Of a DNA stretch of 64,000 nucleotides, positions 34,918-45,000 are shown in pieces. Each line of letters begins with the position of its first letter. Within the stretch, counting starts at the first letter, position 1. A program made the position numbers and the translations under genes. The notes beneath the pieces are model-generated. The model saw only the letters and a program-made list of their open reading frames with translations. It did not search any database and had not been told where the DNA came from. The stretch comes from Woeseiaceae bacterium (lineage in GTDB: Bacteria > Pseudomonadota > Gammaproteobacteria > Steroidobacterales > Woeseiaceae): positions 124,001 to 188,000 of the forward strand of contig JANQLK010000022.1 in assembly GCA_028280615.1 (NCBI GenBank), in the 5' to 3' direction.

Positions 34918-35862
34918 GTGAACGACGTGTCCCTCTCGGCGCCCGACGACTGGCTGGCAGAGCCCGACCAGCACCTCGTGAAGCGTGGCGAGTCTCGCTA
35001 CCCGCCGCTGCTCGACGATCTGAAGGACGCGCCTTCGGCGCTGTTCGTCCGGGGCGATCCGTCGGTACTCGAGCTGCCGGCACTCGCCATCGTCGGCAGC
35101 CGTAACCCGACACGCGGCGGCGAACGGAACGCATTCGAGTTCTCGCGGCACATGGCTGCCTCGGGATTCGTCATCGTCAGCGGGCTCGCGACCGGCATCG
35201 ACTCGGCAGCGCATCGCGGCGCAATCGCGGCAGGGGGCGTCACGGTTGCGTTCCTGGGCTCTGGGGTCGACGTCGTCTACCCGGCCTCGAACCGCGAGCT
35301 CGCGAACGAGGTCGCTGCGAACGGCGCGCTAGTCAGCGAGTACCCGCTCGGCTCGGAACCGCGCCGCGCGTACTTCCCGGAGCGCAACCGGCTGATCAGC
35401 GGTCTCGCACTCGGCACGCTGGTCGTCGAAGCGGCACGGCAGAGCGGCTCGCTGATCACGGCGAGGCTCGCGGCGGAACAGGGCCGGGAAGTGTTTGCGA
35501 TTCCCGGCTCCATTCACAACCCGCTGTCGCGAGGCTGTCACCGGCTGATCCGCGACGGCGCGAAGCTCGTCGAGACGGCCGACGACGTCTTCTCGGAGCT
35601 GGGCCCGCTCGCCTCCCACGCGCTTGCGCAGCTCGAAGCGCCGGCGCCTGACAGCGGCGGAAACCACGTCCGGCGGGACGACGAGGAGTATGTAAAACTC
35701 CGCGAATTACTGGGCCATGACCCCGTGGATATCGATACGCTGGTCCGCTTGAGCGGATTGACGATCGAGCAGGTTTCCTCCATGCTCCTGATACTGGAGC
35801 TGGACGGCTCGGTCGAGAAACTACCCGGAGGGCTGTTCGCCCTTCTGGCGCCGTCGAGCTGA
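34918..35862 (+). CDS. dprA: DNA-processing protein DprA
   Basis: DprA loads RecA on single-stranded DNA taken up during natural transformation. The extended Rossmann domain shows LPALAIVGSRNPTRGGERNA, FVIVSGLATGIDSAAHRGAI, VAFLGSGVDVVYPASNRELA, FPERNRLISGLALGTLVVEA and GSLITARLAAEQGREVFAIP, all signature segments. The C-terminal winged-helix domain (~255-312) is present. I take the GTG at 34918 (314 residues); a TTG 14 codons earlier is possible but not family-like. smg follows after 60 nt. Confidence 0.95.
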   Translation: MNDVSLSAPDDWLAEPDQHLVKRGESRYPPLLDDLKDAPSALFVRGDPSVLELPALAIVGSRNPTRGGERNAFEFSRHMAASGFVIVSGLATGIDSAAHRGAIAAGGVTVAFLGSGVDVVYPASNRELANEVAANGALVSEYPLGSEPRRAYFPERNRLISGLALGTLVVEAARQSGSLITARLAAEQGREVFAIPGSIHNPLSRGCHRLIRDGAKLVETADDVFSELGPLASHALAQLEAPAPDSGGNHVRRDDEEYVKLRELLGHDPVDIDTLVRLSGLTIEQVSSMLLILELDGSVEKLPGGLFALLAPSS

Positions 35863-35922
35863 ACCGCCCGGACCGGATAGCGTCCACGGACCGGTGACAT
35901 GGAAAGGGAGCCTCTTTAAGGC

Positions 35923-36399
35923 ATGAAAGAAAACGTTCTCGACGTACTCATGTACCTCTTCGAGACCTACGTCGACACCGAAGAAGACCCCGAACCCGAT
36001 CAGAACGAACTCCGAATCGAGCTTTCCAAGGCCGGTTTTGGCGATGCCGAGATCGATCGGGCGCTCGAGTGGCTCGACGGGCTGACCGAGCACCAGGACA
36101 GCCTGGCGTTCAACCCACAAACCGCGCACGGCACGCGAATCTACAATGAGCTCGAGATGGAGCGTCTCGACGTCGCCTGCCGCGGTTACATCAGTTACCT
36201 CGAACAGATCGGCATTCTTTCGCCGCCGCAGCGCGAAATCCTCGTGGACCGGCTGCTGGCACTCGAGACGCACGACATCGACGTGGAGCAGATCAAGTGG
36301 GTCGTGCTCATGGTCCTGTTCAGCCAGCCGGGTCAGGAATCTGCCTACGCGCGCATGGAAGACCTGGTTTTCGAAGAGGACACGGGGCTAATCCACTAG
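35923..36399 (+). CDS. smg: Smg/DUF494 family protein
   Basis: 158 residues, mostly helical and acidic. The family signature is at the N-terminus (MKENVLDVLMYLFETYVD) and in AGFGDAEIDRALEWLDGL, RGYISYLEQIGILSPPQREI and EQIKWVVLMVLFSQPGQESA. Smg lies between dprA and topA in many gammaproteobacteria, exactly as here; its biochemical function is unknown. The ATG follows AGGGAGCC by about 10 nt. Confidence 0.95.
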   Translation: MKENVLDVLMYLFETYVDTEEDPEPDQNELRIELSKAGFGDAEIDRALEWLDGLTEHQDSLAFNPQTAHGTRIYNELEMERLDVACRGYISYLEQIGILSPPQREILVDRLLALETHDIDVEQIKWVVLMVLFSQPGQESAYARMEDLVFEEDTGLIH

Positions 36400-36457
36400 G
36401 GGACGTTTCCCGAGGCTCGACGTGCTTGTCTAAAACGGCGTCCCTGGCCAGGATTTC

Positions 36458-36486
36458 TTGACACGGCGCGCCGAGAGCTGTAATTC
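36458..36486 (+). promoter_or_regulatory. topA promoter (TTGACA-17-TAATTC)
   Basis: A perfect -35 hexamer TTGACA at 36458-36463 and TAATTC at 36481-36486 with the ideal 17-bp spacer. The predicted transcription start (~36493) lies inside the hairpin listed next, 35 nt before the topA ATG. This is the clearest sigma70 promoter in the window. Confidence 0.75.
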
Positions 36487-36487
36487 A

Positions 36488-36511
36488 ACCGCGGCACCGT
36501 CCGCGGTTTTT
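36488..36511 (+). terminator. Intrinsic terminator overlapping the topA promoter start site
   Basis: Stem ACCGCGG / CCGCGGT (7 bp) with loop CACCGT, followed by TTTTT. It would end read-through from smg, while transcripts starting at about 36493 would lack the left arm and escape. A run-off of this kind separates topA from the smg operon. Confidence 0.7.
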
Positions 36512-36527
36512 CATTAGTCAGGAGCGC

Positions 36528-39029
36528 ATGTCTCAGAATCTCGTCATCGTCGAATCGCCCGCCAAGGCCAAGACCATAAGCAAGTACCTGGGTAAGGACT
36601 TCGAGGTCATGGCGTCATATGGCCACGTGCGTGACCTCGTTCCGAAGGAGGGCGCGGTCGACCCGGAACAGGGGTTCGCGATGAAGTACCAGGTCATCGA
36701 CCGCAACGAGAAGCACGTCAACGCGATCATCCGCGCGCTCAGGAAGGCCAATGCGTTGTATCTCGCGACGGACCCCGATCGCGAAGGCGAGGCCATCTCC
36801 TGGCACCTGATCGAACTCCTGAAGGAAAAGAACGCGCTCGACGACAAGCCCGTGCACCGCGTGGTGTTCCACGAGATCACCAACAACGCCGTTCGCGAGG
36901 CGATCGAACACCCGCGCGGCCTGTCGGGCGATCTCGTCAGCGCGCAGCAGGCGCGGCGCGCGCTCGATTACCTCGTCGGTTTCAACCTGTCGCCGCTGTT
37001 GTGGAAGAAAGTTCAGCCGGGCCTTTCAGCGGGCCGCGTGCAGAGTCCCGCACTCAGGATGATCGTCGAGCGCGAGCTCGAGATCGAGGCGTTCAAGGCG
37101 CGCGAATACTGGTCGATCGAGGCGGACGTCTCGAAGGAGGACCAGCCGTTCATGGCAAGGCTCGTCGCCTACGCCGGCGACAAGGTGGAGCAATTCAGCT
37201 TCGAGAACGAGGCCGCCGCAGGCAAGGCGCACCGCACGGTCATCGAGGCGGCGGGCGGCGAGGTCACGGCCGTCGACGCCGAGACCGGCGACGAGGGCGA
37301 AGCGGCCAAACCGAAGCTTCGCGGCGCCGGCGGCCAGCTCCGTGTACTCACGGTCACGAAGAAGCAGCGCCGCCGCAACCCGGCCGCGCCCTTCACGACC
37401 TCGACGCTGCAGCAGGAAGCCTCGCGCAAGCTCGGCTTCAACACGCAGCGAACGATGCGCGTCGCGCAGCGCCTGTACGAAGGCATCGAGTTGCCCGGCG
37501 AAGGCAACGTCGGCCTCATTTCCTACATGCGTACCGACTCGGTGACGCTCGCGCAGGTCGCCGTCGAGGAAATTCGCAGCCTGATCGCGGAGCGCTACGG
37601 GCCGCAGAACGTGCCGGGCGAGGTTCGCGAGTTCAAGAACAAGTCGAAAAACGCGCAGGAGGCGCATGAGGCGATTCGCCCGACCTCGGTAGCCTACACC
37701 CCGGAGTCGATCAAGGTTGCGCTCGACTCCGACCAGTACAAGCTTTACTCGCTCATCTGGAAACGAACCATGGCCTGCCAGATGGTGCCGGCCGTGTTCG
37801 ATACCGTGGCCATCGAGCTCGCGGCCGGCGAGGAATCGACCGGACACCGCTTCCGCGCCAACGGTTCGGTGCTCGTCGAACCCGGTTTCATGGCCGTGTA
37901 CCAGGAAGGCGCCGATGACAAGGCCGACGACGACGGCGACCGCCTGTTGCCCGAGATCGACGAAGGCGACGTCATCACGCTCGAGGAGCTCAGGGGCGAC
38001 CAGCACTTCACGGACCCGCCGCCGCGCTTCACGGAGGCGAGCCTCGTCAAGACGCTCGAGGAGTACGGCATCGGCCGGCCGTCGACCTACGCGAGCATCA
38101 TTGCGACGCTCAAGAACCGCGAATACGTCGAGATGGACGGCAAGCGCTTCATCCCGACCGACATCGGCCGCATCGTCAACGGTTTTCTGACCGATCACTT
38201 CACGCAGTACGTCGACTACGACTTCACGGCGCGGCTCGAAGACGACCTCGACCGGATCTCCCTGGGCGAGAAGGAATGGGTGCCGCTGCTCGACGAATTC
38301 TGGCAGCCGTTCCACGATCTTTGCGAGGAGAAGGAGACCTCGGTCACGCGCGAGCAGGTTGCGCAGGCCCGTGAGCTCGGCACCGACCCGAAGAGCGGTA
38401 AGCCGGTCACGGTGCGCATGGGCCGCTACGGCCCGTTCGTGCAGATCGGCACGAAGGACGACGAGGAAAAACCGAAATTCGCCGGTTTGCGGCCGGGTCA
38501 GAAGATGGCCGACATCTCGCTCGACGACGCGATGGAGCTCTTCAAGCTGCCGCGCAAGCTTGGCGAAACACCGGACGGACTGCCGGTCTCGGCCAGTATC
38601 GGCCGCTTCGGGCCCTACGTTCGATACGGCGACAAGTACGTGTCGATTCGCGGCGATGACGACCCGTACACTATCGAGCTGCCGCGCGCGCTGGAGCTCA
38701 TCGAACAGAAGAAGATCGAGGACGCCAACCGCATCATCCTGGACTTCGAGGACGACGGTATACAGGTCCTGAACGGCCGCTACGGACCATACATTACGAA
38801 CAAGGCCAAGAATGCGCGCGTTCCCAAGGACCGCGAGCCCAAGTCGCTGACGCTCGAGGAGTGCAAGGCGCTGCTCGAAGCCGCACCCGAGCGCGGCCGC
38901 CGCGGCAAGAAGAAGGCTGCCAGGAAGAAGACGGCCGCGAAGAAAACCGCGACCAGGAAGAAGACCAAAAAAAAGGCCAAGAAGAAAGCCAGTAAAAAGG
39001 CCAGTAAAAAGGCGTCCAAGAAGGCTTGA
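36528..39029 (+). CDS. topA: DNA topoisomerase I
   Basis: TopA relaxes negative supercoils. The N-terminal TOPRIM domain has LVIVESPAKAKTISKYLG and ATDPDREGEAISWHL; the catalytic Tyr is in GLISYMRTDSVTLAQ; GIGRPSTYASIIATLKNREY follows. 833 residues. The C-terminus has no CxxC zinc fingers; instead it carries topo-C repeats (RMGRYGPFVQIG; SIGRFGPYVRYGDKYVS; NGRYGPYITNKAKNARVP) and then a ~40-residue Lys/Ala-rich tail (AARKKTAAKKTATRKKT and KKASKKASKKA repeats) like histone-H1-type tails. AGGAG lies 3 nt before the ATG. It has its own promoter. Confidence 0.97.
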   Translation: MSQNLVIVESPAKAKTISKYLGKDFEVMASYGHVRDLVPKEGAVDPEQGFAMKYQVIDRNEKHVNAIIRALRKANALYLATDPDREGEAISWHLIELLKEKNALDDKPVHRVVFHEITNNAVREAIEHPRGLSGDLVSAQQARRALDYLVGFNLSPLLWKKVQPGLSAGRVQSPALRMIVERELEIEAFKAREYWSIEADVSKEDQPFMARLVAYAGDKVEQFSFENEAAAGKAHRTVIEAAGGEVTAVDAETGDEGEAAKPKLRGAGGQLRVLTVTKKQRRRNPAAPFTTSTLQQEASRKLGFNTQRTMRVAQRLYEGIELPGEGNVGLISYMRTDSVTLAQVAVEEIRSLIAERYGPQNVPGEVREFKNKSKNAQEAHEAIRPTSVAYTPESIKVALDSDQYKLYSLIWKRTMACQMVPAVFDTVAIELAAGEESTGHRFRANGSVLVEPGFMAVYQEGADDKADDDGDRLLPEIDEGDVITLEELRGDQHFTDPPPRFTEASLVKTLEEYGIGRPSTYASIIATLKNREYVEMDGKRFIPTDIGRIVNGFLTDHFTQYVDYDFTARLEDDLDRISLGEKEWVPLLDEFWQPFHDLCEEKETSVTREQVAQARELGTDPKSGKPVTVRMGRYGPFVQIGTKDDEEKPKFAGLRPGQKMADISLDDAMELFKLPRKLGETPDGLPVSASIGRFGPYVRYGDKYVSIRGDDDPYTIELPRALELIEQKKIEDANRIILDFEDDGIQVLNGRYGPYITNKAKNARVPKDREPKSLTLEECKALLEAAPERGRRGKKKAARKKTAAKKTATRKKTKKKAKKKASKKASKKASKKA

Positions 39030-39074
39030 GTCCAGGCGCCACCCAATCGTGAGCACGCGGAGTAGCGGAACGAG

Positions 39075-39995
39075 ATGACTCAACTCGAACAGGCCAAGGA
39101 TTACCTGCTGGGGCTGCAGGACCGCATCGTTGCCAATCTCGAGCACCTCGATGGCAAGGGAAAATTCGTCGAAGACGCCTGGCAACGCGAGGAAGGCGGC
39201 GGTGGCCGCAGCCGGGTCTTGAGGGACGGCGGTGTTTTCGAGCAGGCCGGTGTGAATTTTTCGCACGTTTTCGGCCGGTCGCTACCGCCGTCGGCGACGA
39301 AGAATCGGCCCGACCTCGCCGGGCAGGGCTTCCAGGCCGTCGGCGTGTCGCTCGTGCTGCATCCGCACAATCCCTACGTGCCGACGACGCACGCCAACTT
39401 CCGCTATTTCACGGCGGGTGACGAGGACGCCGACCCCGTGTGGTGGTTCGGCGGCGGCTATGACCTCACACCCTACTACCCGTTTCACGAGGATGTCGTC
39501 GAGTGGCACGAGACCGCGCGGGCGGCCTGCGAGGCGCTCGGCGGCGACACCTACGAGCGCTACAAGAACTGGTGCGACGAGTATTTTTATCTCAAGCATC
39601 GCAACGAAACGCGCGGCGTCGGCGGCCTGTTCTTCGATGACCTCAATGAGCCGGGTTTCGACAAAAGCTTCGAGTTCGTGCGTTCGGCGGGCGACAGCTT
39701 CATCGAGGCCTATGCGCCAATCGTCAAACGCCGCGTCAAGCATCCGTTCGGCGACCGCCAGCGAAACTTCCAGCTGTATCGCCGCGGCCGCTACGTCGAG
39801 TTCAACCTGATCTATGACCGCGGCACGGTGTTCGGCCTGCAGTCGGGCGGCCGTACCGAGTCCATTTTGATGTCGCTGCCGCCGCTCGTGCGCTGGGAGT
39901 ACGACTGGCATCCCGAACGGGGCTCACCCGAGGCGATGTTGTACGACGAGTACCTGAAACCGAGGGACTGGCTCGGCGAGGCGGCAAAGTCTTGA
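39075..39995 (+). CDS. hemF: Oxygen-dependent coproporphyrinogen III oxidase
   Basis: HemF decarboxylates coproporphyrinogen III to protoporphyrinogen IX with O2, in the cytoplasm. Diagnostic segments: [53 protein letters not shown] (the metal/substrate region), [29 protein letters not shown] and [20 protein letters not shown]. 306 residues, as in E. coli (299). Its TGA overlaps a TTG start for the following VOC gene. Confidence 0.97.
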   Translation: MTQLEQAKDYLLGLQDRIVANLEHLDGKGKFVEDAWQREEGGGGRSRVLRDGGVFEQAGVNFSHVFGRSLPPSATKNRPDLAGQGFQAVGVSLVLHPHNPYVPTTHANFRYFTAGDEDADPVWWFGGGYDLTPYYPFHEDVVEWHETARAACEALGGDTYERYKNWCDEYFYLKHRNETRGVGGLFFDDLNEPGFDKSFEFVRSAGDSFIEAYAPIVKRRVKHPFGDRQRNFQLYRRGRYVEFNLIYDRGTVFGLQSGGRTESILMSLPPLVRWEYDWHPERGSPEAMLYDEYLKPRDWLGEAAKS

Positions 39996-40417
39996 ACGAC
40001 AAGCTCAGGCCCTTTCACCTCGCCCTGCCCGTCGACGACCTCGAGGCGGCCGAGAACTTCTACTGCGGCACGCTGGGCTTCGGCACGGGTCGCACCGACA
40101 CGCGCTGGATCGACCTCGATTTCTTCGGCCACCAGGTGACGCTGCACCTGGTCGACGATCACGCCGGCGGCGTCGACACCAACCCCGTCGATGGAGACGC
40201 TGTCCCGGCCCGGCACTTCGGCGTCGTGCTCGACATGGCCGACTGGCAGGCACTTGCCGACCGCCTGACCGAGGCCGGCACCGATTTCGTCATCGAGCCG
40301 AAGATCCGCTTCGAAGGTGAAGTCGGCGAACAGGCGACGATGTTCTTCCTGGACCCCGCCGGCAACGCGCTGGAGTTCAAGAGCTTCAAGGACCCGGACC
40401 GGCTGTTCGCGACCTAG
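39992..40417 (+). CDS. Single-domain VOC (glyoxalase fold) protein
   Basis: 141 residues, TTG start overlapping hemF (TTGA). The fold is clear from [58 protein letters not shown] and [18 protein letters not shown]. His-9 and the final Glu (ALEFK) are conserved metal-ligand positions; QVTLH gives another His. Homologues are called glyoxalase or dioxygenase-like; substrate unknown. Coupling with hemF parallels the VOC gene coupled to hemH at 2.6 kb. It overlaps the convergent DUF457 gene by 4 nt. Confidence 0.88.
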   Translation: MNDKLRPFHLALPVDDLEAAENFYCGTLGFGTGRTDTRWIDLDFFGHQVTLHLVDDHAGGVDTNPVDGDAVPARHFGVVLDMADWQALADRLTEAGTDFVIEPKIRFEGEVGEQATMFFLDPAGNALEFKSFKDPDRLFAT

Positions 40418-41409
40418 CGCGGATCCCGCCAGATTCTCCGCCAGGTCTCGCCGATGACACTCGTGTCGTACGCCATCGGCACGAGCTCGGTCGGCACCAC
40501 GGTCCAGTGCGGGTTGCCCCGGCTCGCGACGACATGGGTAAAGACGTAGACGGGCTCCTGCCCCATGCGCAGGTCGGTCAGTAACAGTTGCTCATTCACG
40601 ACGGTAGCCTTCATGAAGTCGCGCGAGAACCACCTCAGCCGCGCCACGGCCCAGACGTCGCCAGCCTCCTCGAGTAATGCCCGGTCGGATGGATAGGACA
40701 CGAAGTGCATTGCGGCCTCGTCGACGAGCAGCGAGTCGAAGCCCTCGAGATAGCCGTCGCCCGTCATGACGACGATCCGCCAGAGCAGCGTGTTGAACGG
40801 CGTTGGCGTGATGAAGGTGGGAGCACCGTCAAGACCCCGGGCGGCGAGGGCCGTCTCGACGTTGCTCCTCACGATGCCCTGCGCGATCCACGACCAGGCG
40901 ACATAGCAGACGCTCAGCGCGAGCAGCGAGCGCATGAGCGCGGCGCTCGACTGCGCGAGCGGGCGGACGGCGACGAAGAGTACGCCGACCAGCAGTGGCA
41001 CCGTATACAGCGGATCGATGATGAACAGCGTCGCCCACATTGCCGGATGCGGTTCCAGCGGCCAGAAGAGCTGCGTGCCGTAAGCGGTATGCGCGTCCAG
41101 CAACGGATGCGTGACCAGGGCGAGCGCGATCACGGCCAGCCAGCGGTATGGCGCTTCACGGACGGGCGCCCACCATCGCCTGAGGGCGAGCCAGAGCAGG
41201 ACCGCCACCGGTGCCAGGACAAGCAGCGAGTGGCTGACGCCGCGATGGTAGGTGAAGTTCTCGACCGCGCCGCCGTAGTCGATGAACACATCGAGATCGG
41301 GTGCCGTGCCCAGCAGAGCGCCGGCGAGCAGCGCTTTGCGGCGCGAGCCTCGCGGAGCAATCGCGCCGCCGATGGCGGCACCGAGAACGGCCTGGGTCAC
41401 GGAATCCAT
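40414..41409 (-). CDS. YdjM-like membrane-bound metal-dependent hydrolase (DUF457)
   Basis: 331 residues. The N-terminus [19 protein letters not shown], the acidic motif [26 protein letters not shown] (HRxxSHS) and [20 protein letters not shown] (HxxxD) form the conserved metal-site pattern of this inner-membrane family. At least four membrane helices are predicted. The C-terminal ~130 residues are soluble ([40 protein letters not shown]), probably periplasmic. The substrate is unknown. Divergent from the AhpD-like gene. Confidence 0.9.
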   Translation of the reverse strand: MDSVTQAVLGAAIGGAIAPRGSRRKALLAGALLGTAPDLDVFIDYGGAVENFTYHRGVSHSLLVLAPVAVLLWLALRRWWAPVREAPYRWLAVIALALVTHPLLDAHTAYGTQLFWPLEPHPAMWATLFIIDPLYTVPLLVGVLFVAVRPLAQSSAALMRSLLALSVCYVAWSWIAQGIVRSNVETALAARGLDGAPTFITPTPFNTLLWRIVVMTGDGYLEGFDSLLVDEAAMHFVSYPSDRALLEEAGDVWAVARLRWFSRDFMKATVVNEQLLLTDLRMGQEPVYVFTHVVASRGNPHWTVVPTELVPMAYDTSVIGETWRRIWRDPR

Positions 41410-41497
41410 GCGGCATGATAACCCGCCAGTTATACCGGGCCCGCCCGGCCCGCAGAGGATTCAAATTTCCATCAACTGCGCGTATCGTCCGTCGTCT

Positions 41498-42061
41498 ATG
41501 ACCTGGATCGAACAAATCGAACCCGGCGATGCCAGGGATCGGCTCGCCGAGATCTACGCGGACCTCTCCGAGAAGCGCGGCAAGGTTGCGAATATTCTCA
41601 AGGTGCACAGCCTCAATCCCGGTGCAATGCAGCGGCACCTCGACCTGTACATGACGATCATGTTCGAGCGCTCGGGCCTGTCGCGCGCCGAGCGCGAGGC
41701 TATCGCCGTCGTCGTGTCGTCGGCAAACGACTGCGAGTACTGCATCGAGCATCATCTCGAGGCCCTGAGGGCCTATATCGAGGACGAAGACACGCTGGCC
41801 GTCCTGGCCTCGGCGGACGGCCTCGAAACACTGGAACCGCGGCTCAGCAACATAGTGCGGCACGCCGACAAGCTCACTACCGCCCCCGAGGCCATGACGG
41901 AAAGCGACCTGGGTGAGCTCAGGGCCGTGGGCCTGAGCGATCGGGACATCCTCGACGTCACGCTGGTCACGGCCTACTTCAACTTCGTCAATCGCATCGC
42001 GCTGGGCCTGGGCGTCGAGTTCAGCGAGACTGAACTCAAGGGATATCACAACGACCCGTAG
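41498..42061 (+). CDS. AhpD-like carboxymuconolactone-decarboxylase family peroxidase
   Basis: 187 residues from the ATG at 41498. The AhpD/CMD core is RAEREAIAVVVSSANDCEYC followed by IEHHLEAL: the redox CxxC (DCEYC) with a following His, preceded by the Glu of the proton relay. Small members like this are annotated as peroxidase-related enzymes that reduce peroxides through the CxxC. It is cytoplasmic, and stands alone between two divergent or unrelated genes. Confidence 0.87.
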   Translation: MTWIEQIEPGDARDRLAEIYADLSEKRGKVANILKVHSLNPGAMQRHLDLYMTIMFERSGLSRAEREAIAVVVSSANDCEYCIEHHLEALRAYIEDEDTLAVLASADGLETLEPRLSNIVRHADKLTTAPEAMTESDLGELRAVGLSDRDILDVTLVTAYFNFVNRIALGLGVEFSETELKGYHNDP

Positions 42062-42099
42062 CGTGTGCTAAGTTTGCGAAAAACCGTCCGGGCGAAGTC

Positions 42100-45000
42100 T
42101 TGTCTGCGTTTCACATATTATTTTTGCCGTTCGTGCTTCTCTCGGCGGCGGCCGCGATCGGCGAGGAAACGTCGCCGCTCGTCGACGCCGGGCCCGGCTA
42201 TGGCTTGAGGGTCGCGAGCGAAGGCGATCCGGACGTTCCGAAAATCTATATCGTCCAGCTGCGTGAGCCTGCGACCGTCGACGTCGCGTCGCGTACAGCG
42301 GCTGCCACGCTGTCGGCTGATCCCGATGCGCGCCGGCCGCGCTTCGACAGGAGAAGCGCGTTCGCCCAGAGCTACGCCCAGAAGCTGCGCGACAAGCATG
42401 ACCGGGTGCTGGAGCATGCCGGAACCGGCACACAGAAGCTCTACAGCTACGTCTACGGAATGAACGGCTTCGCGGCCCGGATGACGCCGGCGCAGGCGCA
42501 CAAGCTCGCGGTCAGCGACGACGTGCTGCACGTCTGGCAGGACGAAATCCGGCCGCTGACCACGAATTTCAGCGCCGATTTCTTAGGCCTCTTCGACTCG
42601 AACGGGGGCCTGCGCGGTGACCTGAACGGCGAGGACGTGGTCATCGGCTTCATCGACAGCGGCGTCTATCCCGAGCACCCGGCCCTGTCCGACATGCAGG
42701 AGGCCGACCGGCCGCGGCCCTGCCAGAGCGCCTGGGCGGAATCCACGCTGCTGGGCATCTGGCTCTGCCGCCGCTACACGCGCATGGAAGATCGACTGGT
42801 CTACGACCCGCCCGAGGACTGGAACGGCGCCTGCGAGAGCGGCGAGCGCTTCGAGGAAACGGCGTGCAACAACAAGCTGATCGGTGCGCGCTTCTTCATC
42901 GAGGGCGCCGAGAATTCGGGACCGATAGACGACGGCGAGATTCGCTCTCCGCGTGACGTCGACGGCCATGGGACGCATACCGCCACGACGGCGGCCGGCA
43001 ACCGGGTCAATGCGTCGATCTTCGGCACCCGGATCGCGAGGATCGAAGGCCTGGCACCGCGCGCCCGGGTGGCCGTGTACAAGGCCTGCTGGCTCAGACC
43101 CGGCGACCAGCGCGCGAGCTGCAACACGTCCGATCTTGCCCGCGCCGTGGACGCCGCGGTGGCGGATGGCGTCGATATCATCAACTACTCGGTCGGTTCG
43201 AGCCTCCTGACCGTCACGGCGGCCGATGACGTGGCGCTGCTGGCCGCGGCGCGCGCGGGCGTAGTAAGCGCCGTATCGGCGGGCAACGACGGTCCCAACC
43301 TGCGTACGATCGCATCGCCGGCCGGCTCGCCCTGGGTGATTACGGTCGGCGCATCGACCCGCGAGGGCCAGCAGTCCGTCGAAGCGCTGCAGGTGCAGTC
43401 GCCGCCCGGCCTTGCCGGCCGCTACGCGGTCGTCGAGGCCGCCTTCACACCGCCGCTCGCGGACGTCGATCCGCTCGAAGCATCCCTGATCCTCGCCAAC
43501 GACAACGACACGTCGCTGCCCGACGGCGGCGAGGGCACGACCTCGGACGGCTGCCAGCCGCTGATCAACACGGCGCTCATGAACGGCAACATCGCGCTCG
43601 TGCAGCGGGGCGGCTGCGACTTCGACATCAAGGTCCAGAACGCCGAGGATGCCGGCGCGATCGCGGCCGTTGTCTACAACATCGCCGGCGACCCGTTCGT
43701 CATGGAAGGCGAGACGGGCAACGTGACGATCCCGGCATTGATGGTGGGTCAGGCCGACGGCAACCGCTTCATCGAGGAGATCGACGCCGGCAGCGACATC
43801 GTCGTGATCCTGCAGAAGGGCCTGTTCCTGACCGAACAGGAGACCGGCAACGTCATGGCCAGCTTCTCCTCGCGCGGACCCGGCCCGCTGCGCTCGATCC
43901 TGAAGCCGGACGTGACGGCGCCGGGCGTCAACATCCTCGCAGGCTTCACGCCCGACGCCGTGAACGCGACGCCGGGCGAGCAGTACGGCTACCTGAGCGG
44001 CACGTCGATGTCGGCACCGCACGTGGCGGGAGTCGCCGCGCTCTTGAAGCAGGCGCACCCGGGCTGGAGTCCGGCCGCGATCAAGTCGGCGCTCATGACG
44101 TCGGCACGGCAGTCGATTAACGTCAGCGACGGCGAGACGCCGGCCAACCCGTTCGACTTCGGTGCCGGCCACATCGTCCCCAATGCCGCTCGCGAGCCGG
44201 GCCTCATTTACGACGCCGGCGTCGACGATTACGACGCGTTCGCCTGCGGTGCGGGCATCGAGGCCGTGAGCCAGGAGCGCTGCGACGAGCTCGCGGCGCG
44301 CGGCTTCTCGTTCGAGGGCGAGGACATGAACCTGCCGTCCATCGCCATGGACCAGGTGACGACAACGCGAACGGTCACGCGTACAGTCACCAACCCGTCC
44401 GACAGTGCCGCGAGCTTTTCGCTGTCGGTCGACGTTCCCGATGGCATGCTGATGAGCGTCGATCCGCCGAACCTCGCCGTCGGCGCACGGGCCTCGGCCG
44501 AGTTCGACGTCACGTTGAGCTACGTCTCGGGCCCGCTCGACCTGTGGCGCTTCGGCTCGCTTACATGGACGGGCGACGACACGGAAGTACGCAGTCCGAT
44601 CGCGGTGCGCCCGGTAACGCTTTCGGCGCCCGGCGAGTTCACGAGCCTAGGTGGGACAGGCACGGGCGAGTTCGATGTTGCCTTCGGGTATACGGGCAGC
44701 TACACGCCGCGCGTGCACGGGCTCAGGCTGCCTCAGGTCATCGACGGCTTCGTCGACAACGACCCGACCAAGACGTTTACGTTCCGCGGCGACAACGGCG
44801 TGACGATCCACCAGATCGACGTGCCGGCCGATCAGCTATACCTGCGCTTTGCGATGTTCGACCAGCTGACCGATGGCGACGACGACCTCGACATGTACGT
44901 GTACTTCTGCCCGGACGGGGTCAACTGCAACCTGATCGGGGAAAGCGGTAGCCCGACGGCCGAGGAACAGTTCGACCTGTTCCGGCCGGCCGAGGGCCGA

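Noticed and set aside
37026..39266. 746-residue open frame antisense to topA
   Set aside because: Covers topA exactly and has only low-complexity Leu/Arg/Val composition; no start signal or family motif.
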